Of a stretch of DNA of 64,000 bases, positions 34,542-42,681 are shown in pieces. Source of the stretch: Mycobacterium sp. PSTR-4-N (GTDB lineage: Bacteria > Actinomycetota > Actinomycetes > Mycobacteriales > Mycobacteriaceae); NCBI RefSeq assembly GCF_022348085.1, contig NZ_JAKRFN010000011.1, forward strand, positions 1-64,000, given 5' to 3'. Within the stretch, counting starts at the first letter, position 1. Every line of letters starts with the position of its first letter. Below the pieces are notes generated by a model. The model worked only from the letters and a program-made list of their open reading frames with translations. It did no database searches and was not told where the DNA came from. The position numbers and the translations under genes are program-made.

Positions 34542-35047
34542 CGCTGTGCCCTGACGATCGCCGCGACGATGTTGGGGTAGGCGGCGCAGCGACACAGGTT
34601 GCCACTCATCCGCTCTCGGATCTCCTCGCCGGTCAGGTCGGGCGTGCTCGCCAGATCCTCGGTGACAAAGCTCGGTGCCCCTGATGTGAACTCGTCCAAC
34701 ATGCCGACCGACGAACAGATCTGACCCGGCGTGCAGTATCCGCACTGGAAGGCGTCCTCGTCCTGGAAGGCCTGTGCCACTGGGTGCAGGTCAGTGTCTG
34801 TGCCGAGACCCGCGGCCGTGGTCACCTCGGTACCGTCAGCAGCCACCGCAAAGGTCAGGCAGCTCGTCATGCGCCTGCCGTCGACCAGTACCGTGCACGA
34901 CCCGCACTGTCCGTGATCGCAACCCTTCTTCGGCGCGGTGACGCCGAGATGTTCGCGAAGGGCGTCGAGCAAGGTGACCCGGTTGTCGAGCGTCAGCTCG
35001 TGGTCGCGGCCGTCGACGTGCAACGTCACCGAAGAGGTGTGGTCCAC
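34538..35047 (-). CDS. Molybdenum hydroxylase 2Fe-2S subunit (PaoA/YagT-like)
   Basis: A 169-residue iron-sulfur subunit carrying two [2Fe-2S] clusters. The plant-ferredoxin type cluster uses GCDHGQCGSCTV and the downstream Cys in TSCL. The second uses QCGYCTPGQ and NLCRCAAYPNI. It has no Tat signal, unlike E. coli PaoA, so the complex is probably cytoplasmic. The GTG at 35047 is the best start; no ATG precedes it in frame. It is first of the three-gene operon (2Fe-2S, FAD, Mo), 35 bp downstream of the frameshifted YibE/F gene. Confidence 0.92.
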   Translation of the reverse strand: MDHTSSVTLHVDGRDHELTLDNRVTLLDALREHLGVTAPKKGCDHGQCGSCTVLVDGRRMTSCLTFAVAADGTEVTTAAGLGTDTDLHPVAQAFQDEDAFQCGYCTPGQICSSVGMLDEFTSGAPSFVTEDLASTPDLTGEEIRERMSGNLCRCAAYPNIVAAIVRAQR

Positions 35048-35082
35048 GGCGCCCGCATACCCGAGGCGATCGGCACCAAACG

Positions 35083-36314
35083 CTAGCCGGACGAGCGGTT
35101 CGGAGTGGCCAGCACCGCCGCGATGCCGGTGGTCAGCGGCACGGACAGCGCCAACGCGATGCCGCCGACCGCCGAGCGCGCGATCTCGATCGCGACGCTC
35201 TCGCTGGTGAGCACGTCACCCAGCGATCGGTTGGCCACGCTGAACAGCAGCAGCAGCGGCAGAGCGCTGCCCGCGTAGGCGAGTACCAGCGTGTAGACGG
35301 TGCTCGCGATGTGGTCCCGGCCCACCCGCATCGCGCCGACGAAGACCGCCCGCCGACCTGCCGACTCCACGCCCGCGAGTTCGAACACGGCCGACGCCTG
35401 AGTGATCGTGACGTCGTTGAGCACACCCAGGGAGCCGATGATGAAGCCCGCGAGCAGCAGCCCGGTGATCGACACGTTGCCCAGATACGCAGCGACCTCG
35501 TTGTTCTGGTCCTCGGACAGCCCGGTCAGATGTGCGACCTCGATCGCTGCCCAAGACAGCAGGGCGGCGAGGAGCAGGGCGCTCAGCGTGCCGAGCAGCG
35601 CGGCGCTGGTCCGCAGGCTCACACCGTGGGCGAGATAGATGACCGCGAACAGGATCGCCGCCGACGCCACCAGCGCGACCGGAACCGCGGGTGCGCCGTC
35701 GCGCAGCGCCGTAGCAGGAACACCACCAGGACGCCGAACGCGATCACGATGCCGACCAGCGCGCGCAGCCCGCGCCAGCCCGCGACAGCGACGATCACCA
35801 CGGCGAACACCGCGGCCAGGACGGTCAGCGGCCAGGTCCGCTCGTAGTCGAAGAACGCGTAGCTCGTGGTCCCGGCGTCGTCGACCTGGCGGCTGATGCG
35901 GATGTGGTCGCCGACCGCCAGATGTGGTTGTCCTGGGCCACCACTGAACTCGAGCAGCGTGGTCGCGCCCTGATTCGGTCCGGAATCGATGTCGACGAGC
36001 GTCTGCACGCACTGCGCACCCCCACCTGGCGCCGGGATCGGATCGGCGGTGAGGACCGCCCCGGCCGACGGACTGCCACACGTCGCGGTCGCGCTGGACA
36101 CGACGTGACCCGCCTCGGTCGTGACGGCCCCGCCGGCGGCGTTCTGGAAGGGGAGGGGAATGTCGGCCTTCTGGCTGCTCGGCCAGAGCACCACGGCACC
36201 GACGGCGACCGCGACACCGCAGGCGGCCAGGAGCGCGACGACGATCTTGGCGGCCAGCGGCCCGAGTGGCGACGGGCCGCCCAGTGAGTGCGAGTGCGAA
36301 TGGGAGTGCGCCAC
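35083..36314 (-). pseudogene. YibE/F-like membrane protein, frameshifted
   Basis: The two halves of a YibE/F-family polytopic membrane protein lie in different frames. The first frame (GTG at 36314) encodes a His-rich start (AHSHSHSHS), one TM helix, an extracytoplasmic domain, then TM helices ending GVLVVFLL. The second frame continues ALRDGAPAVPVALV with five or so more helices to the stop at 35083. The break is at about 35710, where one base appears missing (CCGGCG expected, CGGCG present on the coding strand). This is either a real inactivating mutation or a sequencing error in a GC run. Function of intact members is unclear. Confidence 0.8.
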
Positions 36315-36433
36315 GTCCGACAGAGTAGGCGGTGTGGCTGCCTGGCTACTGTCGCCGGTCGGCGAAATTGCTGCGGAACAGCCCCCTTCGGCCGGCCTAG
36401 TGTTCTCTTCAATCGATCTGACAGGGGGTTGCG

Positions 36434-37105
36434 ATGAGCAGGCACAACAACGAGACCGAGTCGATGAAGCGAGCCTACGACTCGATGCTGACCACAGATG
36501 TGCCGTCGTTTCTCGGTGAGCGGGGATTCGTGAGGACACTCAACGAGTTTCGCCGTCACCGCGGCGCGATCTACGACGTGATCGAATTCCAGGAGAACTG
36601 GCACAACGGGTCCGTGCGGTGGCACGGCTTCTTCATCAATGTCGGGGTGGGTTCGACCGAGGTGGACGGGGCGTGCGCAGCGCAGGGGCGCCCCAAGACG
36701 GGCCGAAACCGGCATCTGCTCGACCGCCGTTGGGAATCACTCGTTCCCGAACTGCCGTACGAGTTGCGGTTCCGGCCGGACACGGACATGGCGGCGTTCA
36801 CCGCGGGGCTGTGCCGGGGCCTCGGCCTGCTGCTCGATGCGCTCGAACACATCGACACGACAGCGGCTTTGGTGCAATATGCCGTCGAGAACAACCTGTT
36901 GATCGCCTACGAGACCACGTGCTGCTACCTCGCCGCGATCGACGACATCGAGACGTTGACGTCGTATGTGGCGACGCTACGAGATTGTTTCGGCCATCAG
37001 GAGCGGTGGGCGGGCTTCAGTCGCCAGATCAGGGATGAGACGGGACGGTGGGCTTCGGCGCTGAGTGAGCGGGGCGTCCTGGAGCCGGTCACTGCCGATA
37101 GCTGA
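36434..37105 (+). CDS. DUF4304-like protein
   Basis: A 223-residue protein starting at an ATG with AGGGGG about six bases upstream. The N-terminal half (LGERGFVRTLNEFRRHRGAIYDVIEFQ, then RWHGFFINVGVG) fits the DUF4304 pattern: a helix, then paired strands with a Phe/Arg motif. The C-terminal half is helical with a CC pair in YETTCCYLAAI. Cytoplasmic, with no signal. Role is unknown; such genes are often scattered singly. Its last 17 bp overlap the convergent aminotransferase gene. Confidence 0.7.
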   Translation: MSRHNNETESMKRAYDSMLTTDVPSFLGERGFVRTLNEFRRHRGAIYDVIEFQENWHNGSVRWHGFFINVGVGSTEVDGACAAQGRPKTGRNRHLLDRRWESLVPELPYELRFRPDTDMAAFTAGLCRGLGLLLDALEHIDTTAALVQYAVENNLLIAYETTCCYLAAIDDIETLTSYVATLRDCFGHQERWAGFSRQIRDETGRWASALSERGVLEPVTADS

Positions 37106-38357
37106 CCAGGAAGTTGCCCAGCCTCTCGATGGCGTTCGACAGATCGCGTGCCCAGGGCAGCGTCACGATACGCAGGTGATCCGGTGTGGGCCAGTTGAAT
37201 CCGGTGCCCTGTACCACCAGGATCTTCTCCTGCAGCAACAGATCGAGCACCAACTGCTCGTCGTCGTGGATCTCGTAGACCTCGGGGTCCAGCCGCGGGA
37301 AGGCGTACAGCGCGCCCTGCGGTTTCACACAGGAGACGCCGGGGATGTCGTTGAGCTTGCTCCACGCCACATCCCGCTGCTCGAGCAGTCGGCCGCCCGG
37401 CAGTACCAGATCGTCGATGCTCTGATGACCGCCGAGCGCGACTTGAATCGCATGCTGGGCAGGTACATTCGGGCACAGCCGCATGTTCGCCAACAGGCTG
37501 ATGCCCTCGATGAAACTGCCGGCGTTCTCCTTGGGGCCGGTGATGACCAACCACCCCGATCGGTAGCCCGCAACCCGGTAGGCCTTCGACAACCCGTTGA
37601 AGGTCAACGTGAGCACGTCGGGCGCCACCGACGCCATCGAGATGTGCTTCGCGTCGTCGTAGAGGATCTTGTCGTAGATCTCGTCGGACAGCAGCAGGAG
37701 TTGGTGTCTGCGCGCCAGGTCGGCGATCTGCTCCAACGTCTCGCGGCTGTAGACCGCACCCGTCGGGTTGTTCGGGTTGATGACCACGATCGCCTTGGTG
37801 CGGTCGGTGATCTTCGATTCCAGATCGGCGACGTCGGGATTCCACCCTTGCGTCTCGTCGCACAGGTAGTGCACCGGGGTGCCGCCGGCCAGCGATGTAC
37901 ACGCCGTCCACAGCGGGTAATCGGGCGCGGGGATCAGCACCTGGTCGCCGTTGTCGAGCAGGGCCTGCAACACCATCTGGATGAGCTCAGAGGCACCGTT
38001 ACCGAGGAACACGTCGTCGATGTCGAAGCGCGGGAACCCCTCGACCAGTTCGTAGCGGGTGAACACCGCGCGTCGGGCGCTGACGATGCCCTTGGAGTCG
38101 GAGTAACCCTGTGCGTAGGGGAGGGCCGCGATGATGTCGCGCATGATGACGTCGGGCGCCTCGAAGCCGAACGGCGCGGGATTGCCGATGTTGAGCTTGA
38201 GGATGCGGTGACCCTCGGACTCCAGGCGCGCGGCGTGCTCGTGTACGGGGCCGCGGATCTCGTACAGGACGTCCTGCAGCTTCGACGACTGCGTGAACTC
38301 GCGTTGACGCGCGTGCTGGCCGCTTCCTGTCTGCCAGGGCACCTGATGCGTACTCAT
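37089..38357 (-). CDS. aspC: Alanine/aspartate aminotransferase (class I PLP enzyme)
   Basis: A 422-residue class I aminotransferase like M. tuberculosis Rv0337c (AspC). The substrate-binding N-terminal segment is NIGNPAPFGFEAPD. VINPNNPTGAVYS and SDEIYDKILY hold the PLP contacts. Lys258 in NGLSKAYRVAGYRSGW is the PLP Schiff-base lysine, and the final Arg in HLRIVTLP binds the carboxylate. It probably makes alanine or aspartate from glutamate; family resemblance to AlaA means alanine is possible. The ATG at 38357 is selected over longer frames since it matches the normal family start. Confidence 0.92.
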   Translation of the reverse strand: MSTHQVPWQTGSGQHARQREFTQSSKLQDVLYEIRGPVHEHAARLESEGHRILKLNIGNPAPFGFEAPDVIMRDIIAALPYAQGYSDSKGIVSARRAVFTRYELVEGFPRFDIDDVFLGNGASELIQMVLQALLDNGDQVLIPAPDYPLWTACTSLAGGTPVHYLCDETQGWNPDVADLESKITDRTKAIVVINPNNPTGAVYSRETLEQIADLARRHQLLLLSDEIYDKILYDDAKHISMASVAPDVLTLTFNGLSKAYRVAGYRSGWLVITGPKENAGSFIEGISLLANMRLCPNVPAQHAIQVALGGHQSIDDLVLPGGRLLEQRDVAWSKLNDIPGVSCVKPQGALYAFPRLDPEVYEIHDDEQLVLDLLLQEKILVVQGTGFNWPTPDHLRIVTLPWARDLSNAIERLGNFLVSYRQ

Positions 38358-38403
38358 GCGTTCGATCCTCCCACGCTCTGTCCAGGCGATTTCTGACATA
38401 CCA

Positions 38404-39405
38404 CTAGGCATACGACACGGAACTGTTGGTGCGCTCCACCCATGCGCGCTGGAAATCCGCAGGGCTCAGCGTCGTTTCCCGATACGGGCCGACGTCACGG
38501 AACAACTCCGGGGCGAGTAGTTCGAGCGCAGCGGACTGGTCCCAGAACAGCGACCGCCCGCCGTAACCGGAGTGCTCCCACGTGTCGGCGGCCCACGAGT
38601 TCGTGTGGTTCAGCAGGATCTGCTTGAGCGTGTTCGGCAGGCCGACCGGGCCCAGCGCGCGGACCATCTCGAGTGTCGGACCGTAGACGGTGCCTTTGCA
38701 CCCGGCTCGGTTGGGGGTCAGATCGCAGTCACTGCGCGGTACATCGACAAAACTGTGCGTCAGGCCAGGGAGTTGGTCGTGGAAAACCGTTGCGCACGAG
38801 GGTCTGTCGTAGCTGCAGTTGAAGGACTCGACGGCTTCGAGGTCGCTGTCGGCGTTGACGGGCCTGCCAGAGATCACCACGCGGCCGATCTTGGGTCTGA
38901 TCGCCGGCTCGTAGTCCACGAACGACGTCAAGGGGCCCAGAAGGAGTACGTCGACCTGCCGGCAGGTCGCGACCGCGTCGGCGACTCGCTGCACGTAGTC
39001 CTCGGCGCGAGGCGCCGGTGGCAGGGCGGTGGGCAGGAAGTCGTTGAGCCGGTTCATCAGCTCTCGGAACACGAGCACGAAATCGCCGAATCCGGCGGCG
39101 ATGTCGGCGTCGGATCGATGGACTCCGGCGCCCACGATGACGGGAATCGTGCGCTGCTCGGGCTCGGCCAGTAGCCGACTGATCGCCGCCGCGCCCAGCT
39201 CCGGTGTCGTGAATCCCTCGGTGGCGACGACGGCTGCGACGTGGCGGTTTCCGACGACCATCGGCATGGACATCATGTCGTCGATGTCGAGATCGGTGTC
39301 GATCACCACGCATGCATCGGCAGCCGCACGGCCGTGCGGCGGGGCGGCCAGGGCCGAGAACGCCAAAGCCGCCGTCGCAACAGCGACGGCGGCCAGGCGG
39401 AACAC
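38404..39405 (-). CDS. Secreted nucleoside hydrolase-like protein
   Basis: A 333-residue inosine-uridine nucleoside hydrolase-family protein with a signal peptide (MFRLAAVAVATAALAFSALA). The Ca2+-binding signature DTDLDIDDMM matches the family DTDxxxDD. Further family segments are VLLLGPLTS and the C-terminal WDQSAALELL. The family cleaves ribonucleosides to base and ribose; most bacterial members are cytoplasmic, so export is notable. It also has six cysteines in the middle (FNCSYDRPSC, DCDLTPNRAGC), likely disulfides. The GTG at 39405 is 5 bp after the etfD stop, so the genes are probably cotranscribed. Confidence 0.85.
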   Translation of the reverse strand: MFRLAAVAVATAALAFSALAAPPHGRAAADACVVIDTDLDIDDMMSMPMVVGNRHVAAVVATEGFTTPELGAAAISRLLAEPEQRTIPVIVGAGVHRSDADIAAGFGDFVLVFRELMNRLNDFLPTALPPAPRAEDYVQRVADAVATCRQVDVLLLGPLTSFVDYEPAIRPKIGRVVISGRPVNADSDLEAVESFNCSYDRPSCATVFHDQLPGLTHSFVDVPRSDCDLTPNRAGCKGTVYGPTLEMVRALGPVGLPNTLKQILLNHTNSWAADTWEHSGYGGRSLFWDQSAALELLAPELFRDVGPYRETTLSPADFQRAWVERTNSSVSYA

Positions 39406-39410
39406 CGGAA

Positions 39411-42400
39411 TTACCGCTTGCCGGGGCGGCGCGCGCCCTTCGCGATGCCGAGACCCTTCACCGGCGGCTCGTCGCCGACGATGCGGGCTTCCCCGTTACC
39501 AGAACCATTGCTGCTGCCGTTGCTCGCCGGGGCGGCGGGCTCGGGCTCCGGCTCAGCAGCGGCGGCCGGCTCAGCAGCGGCGGCCGGCTCCGGCTCGGGT
39601 GCCGGCTCGGCCTTCGGCGCGGCGGTAGGAGCCTTCTTCGCTCCTGGGCGGCGGGCACCGGCCGCGATGCCCAGGCCCTTGACCTCGGGCTCCGGCTTGG
39701 GCTCGGGTGTGGCGTCCAGACCGCGGTCGGAGTCGGCGGTGTCCGCGGCCTCGGTGCCGGCCACGGCCTTGTCCGGCTCCACATTGGGAGGCTGCACGAC
39801 GGTCGGCGCACCTTCGTTCGGGGACGCGGCGTCCTTCGCAGCTGCGGCCGTCTTCTTCGCGCCGGGGCGCTTGGCGCCGCCTGCGATGCCCAGACCCTTG
39901 ACCGGAGCCGGCGCGGGCTTGTCCGCGGCGGGAGCCTCGGTCGGCTTCTCGGCAGGAGCGGCGGCGGGAGCCGTGGCCTTCTTGGCGCCGGGCCGCTTGG
40001 CTCCACCTGCGATACCCAGGCCCTTGACCGGGGCGGTTGCCTCGGCGGGCTTGTCCTCGACCGGAGCGGCAGCCGAGGCGGCCGGAGCCGCCGCCTTCTT
40101 CGCCCCGGGACGCTTGGCGCCACCGGCGATGCCGAGCCCCTTGGCTTCCACGGGCTTGGCTTCGGTCGGCGCGGTCTCGGCCTTGGCTTCGGCTTCTGCC
40201 GGCGCCTCAGGCTCCTTCTCCTCGACGACCTCGGCCGGCGCAGAGGCCTCCACGCGAGCCGCCCGCTCCTCAGCCTCCTTGGCGGCGGTGCCCTTCTCGG
40301 GCAGCGTCACGCCGGTCTTGTCCAGAGAGCCGAGCAGCAGCTGCGCGACGTCGAGAACTTCCGGCGTCTTCTCCAGGCTGCGCGTCGACGTCACGTCGTC
40401 GACGCCGTCGGTCATCATCACGCGGCAGAACGGGCAGCCCGTCGCGATCGCCGACGCCCCGGTGTCGACGGCCTCCTCGGAGCGCTCGACGTTCACGCGC
40501 TTGCCGATGTGCTCTTCCATCCACATGCGGGCACCACCGGCGCCGCAGCACAGGCCGCGCTCCGCGTGACGCGGCATCTCCGTCAGCGTCGCGCCGGACG
40601 CGCCGATCAGCTCACGCGGCGCCGAGTACTCCTTGTTGTGGCGGCCCAGGTAGCAGGGGTCGTGGTAGGTGATGTCCATTCCGCCATCGGCCGGCTTCAC
40701 CGGCACCAGCTTCTTGTCGCGCACGAGCCGGTTGAGTAGCTGGGTGTGGTGCAGCACCGTGTAGTTGCCGCCTACCTGCGGGTACTCGCGGCCCAGCGTG
40801 TTGAAGCAGTGCGGGCACGTGACGACGATCTTGCGGTCCACCCGCTCGACGCCCTCGAACAGATCGTTGAGGGTCTCGACGTTCTGCGCGGCGAGCTGCT
40901 GGAACAGGAACTCGTTGCCGGAGCGTCGGGCGGAGTCGCCGTTGCAGGTCTCGCCCTCACCCAGCACCAGGTACTTCACGCCCGCGGTGGCGAGCAGCTC
41001 GGCGACGGCCTTGGTGGTCTTCTTGGCACGGTCCTCGTAGGCGCCGGCGCAGCCGACCCAGAACAGGTACTCGTAGCCCGCGAACGACTCGACGTCCTTG
41101 CCGAACACCGGCACGTCGAAGTCGACCTCGTCGATCCAGTTCGTGCGGTCCTTGGCGTTCTGGCCCCAGGGATTGCCCTTGTTCTCCAGGTTCTTGAAGA
41201 GGCCGCTGAGCTCGGCGGGGAACTCGGACTCCATCATCACCTGGTAGCGGCGCATGTCGACGATGTGATCGATGTGCTCGATGTCCACCGGGCATTGCTC
41301 GACGCACGCGCCGCAGGTGGTGCAGGACCACAGCACGTCGGGGTCGATGACGCCACCCTGTTCGAGGGTGCCGACCAGCGGGCGGGTCGCCTGCTCGGGG
41401 CCGGAGCCCAGGATGCGCTCGAAGCCGGACTCGGGCACGTGTTCGTGCGCGTGCTCCTCGCTGTGCTTCTCGCCGCGCACCTCTTCGCCGAGACCGCCCT
41501 CGGGCGTGTTCTCCAGCGGAGATTCCTTGTCGCCGAGGATGTAGGGCGCCTTGGCGAACATGTGGTCGCGCAGGTTCATGATCACGAGCTTGGGCGACAG
41601 CGGCTTACCGGTGTTCCATGCCGGGCACTGCGACTGACAACGCCCGCACTCGGTGCAGGTGGTCATGTCGAGGTAGCCCTTCCAGGTGAAGTCCTCGATC
41701 TTGCCGCGACCCAGCACAGCATCCTCGGCGGGATCCTCGAAGTCGACGAGCTCACCCTTGGATTCGACGGGCAGCAGCGGGCCCAGGCCGTTCGGCAGTC
41801 GCTTGAAGGTGATGTTGATCGGCGCCAGGAAGATGTGCAGGTGCTTGGAGTGCAGCACGATCAGCAGGAACACGAGCGCGACGCCGATGTGTCCGAGCAG
41901 CGCGACGGTCTCGATCCACTCGTTCGCCGGCTCGCCGAACACCTCCATCCACGACCCCATGCCGTGCGAGAAGAAGGCGCCCCAGCCGTACGGGAGGTTG
42001 CCGTTCACCACGGCGGCACCGCGGAAGAATGCGTAGGTCAGGATGACCAGGAAGATCATCCACAGGATCAGCCAGGCGCCGCCGGTGTGGCTGCCGTAGA
42101 AGCGGGAGTCACGACCGTGCTCCTTGGGCTCCGAGCGCAACCGGATGATCGCGAACGTGACGATGCCGCCGAGCACGGCGAGCGCGATGAAGTCCTGCAG
42201 GAAGCCGAGCACCTCCCAGTGACCGACCACCGGGATCGCGAACTTCGGGTCGAACAGCACACCGAAGGCCTCGATGTAGACGGTGATGAGGATGAAGAAG
42301 CCCCACATGGTGAAGAAGTGGGCGAGCCCCGGCACCGACCACCGCAGCATGCGGGTCTGCGCGAGCACCTCTTTGGCCTGGGTCCCGATCCGGTCGCCCA

Positions 42401-42548
42401 TGTGATCGAAGCGGTTGTTGCTCTCGCTCATCGGTTGGCCCGCACGGACGAGCGTGAACAGCCACAGCACGCGTTTGACCGCGAACACGGCGACCACCGC
42501 CGTCATCAACAACCCGACAATCAACCTGATCATGGTTTGGGTGTCCAC
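39411..42548 (-). CDS. etfD: Membrane iron-sulfur oxidoreductase EtfD
   Basis: A 1045-residue equivalent of Rv0338c, the membrane oxidoreductase that takes electrons from the electron-transfer flavoprotein of fatty-acid beta-oxidation to the quinone pool. Residues 1-250 hold about six membrane helices of the NarI/cytochrome b type. Two [4Fe-4S] motifs follow (CTECGRCQSQCP, CTTCGACVEQCP), then two CCG domains (CPHCFN; CYLGRHN with CCGAGGARMW). The C-terminal 250 residues are Ala/Pro/Glu-rich and carry five copies of KGLGIAxGAxRPG. The GTG at 42548 is chosen because GGAGG sits six bases before it; an ATG six bases earlier would be too close. A GTTACT/AGTAAC palindrome is upstream. Confidence 0.93.
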   Translation of the reverse strand: MDTQTMIRLIVGLLMTAVVAVFAVKRVLWLFTLVRAGQPMSESNNRFDHMGDRIGTQAKEVLAQTRMLRWSVPGLAHFFTMWGFFILITVYIEAFGVLFDPKFAIPVVGHWEVLGFLQDFIALAVLGGIVTFAIIRLRSEPKEHGRDSRFYGSHTGGAWLILWMIFLVILTYAFFRGAAVVNGNLPYGWGAFFSHGMGSWMEVFGEPANEWIETVALLGHIGVALVFLLIVLHSKHLHIFLAPINITFKRLPNGLGPLLPVESKGELVDFEDPAEDAVLGRGKIEDFTWKGYLDMTTCTECGRCQSQCPAWNTGKPLSPKLVIMNLRDHMFAKAPYILGDKESPLENTPEGGLGEEVRGEKHSEEHAHEHVPESGFERILGSGPEQATRPLVGTLEQGGVIDPDVLWSCTTCGACVEQCPVDIEHIDHIVDMRRYQVMMESEFPAELSGLFKNLENKGNPWGQNAKDRTNWIDEVDFDVPVFGKDVESFAGYEYLFWVGCAGAYEDRAKKTTKAVAELLATAGVKYLVLGEGETCNGDSARRSGNEFLFQQLAAQNVETLNDLFEGVERVDRKIVVTCPHCFNTLGREYPQVGGNYTVLHHTQLLNRLVRDKKLVPVKPADGGMDITYHDPCYLGRHNKEYSAPRELIGASGATLTEMPRHAERGLCCGAGGARMWMEEHIGKRVNVERSEEAVDTGASAIATGCPFCRVMMTDGVDDVTSTRSLEKTPEVLDVAQLLLGSLDKTGVTLPEKGTAAKEAEERAARVEASAPAEVVEEKEPEAPAEAEAKAETAPTEAKPVEAKGLGIAGGAKRPGAKKAAAPAASAAAPVEDKPAEATAPVKGLGIAGGAKRPGAKKATAPAAAPAEKPTEAPAADKPAPAPVKGLGIAGGAKRPGAKKTAAAAKDAASPNEGAPTVVQPPNVEPDKAVAGTEAADTADSDRGLDATPEPKPEPEVKGLGIAAGARRPGAKKAPTAAPKAEPAPEPEPAAAAEPAAAAEPEPEPAAPASNGSSNGSGNGEARIVGDEPPVKGLGIAKGARRPGKR

Positions 42549-42591
42549 GCGCATCCTCCGGTTCTGGTTACCAGTGGGTAACTTAGACCAT

Positions 42592-42607
42592 GTTACTGAC
42601 AAGTAAC
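42592..42607. promoter_or_regulatory. GTTACT-N4-AGTAAC palindrome and GTAACTTAG repeats upstream of etfD
   Basis: A 16-bp inverted repeat 44 bp before the etfD start is flanked by two direct copies of GTAACTTAG (42578-42586, 42603-42611). It is AT-rich against the background. TetR-type regulators of fatty-acid degradation genes bind sites of this shape, which fits EtfD's role, but the actual regulator is not shown. Confidence 0.5.
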
Positions 42608-42681
42608 TTAGCTCGCTGCCAGCTCATAGTCGCATCATGCGAGGAATCGGCGCTACGAAGGTCGCCCTAACTACCGGTTGG

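Noticed and set aside
35619..36539. The YibE/F halves as two separate genes
   Set aside because: The second half lacks its own start context and the join reconstructs the family sequence with a single added base.
40746..42581. A 611-codon plus-strand frame opposite etfD
   Set aside because: Composition typical of antisense GC-rich shadows; the minus strand holds conserved iron-sulfur motifs.
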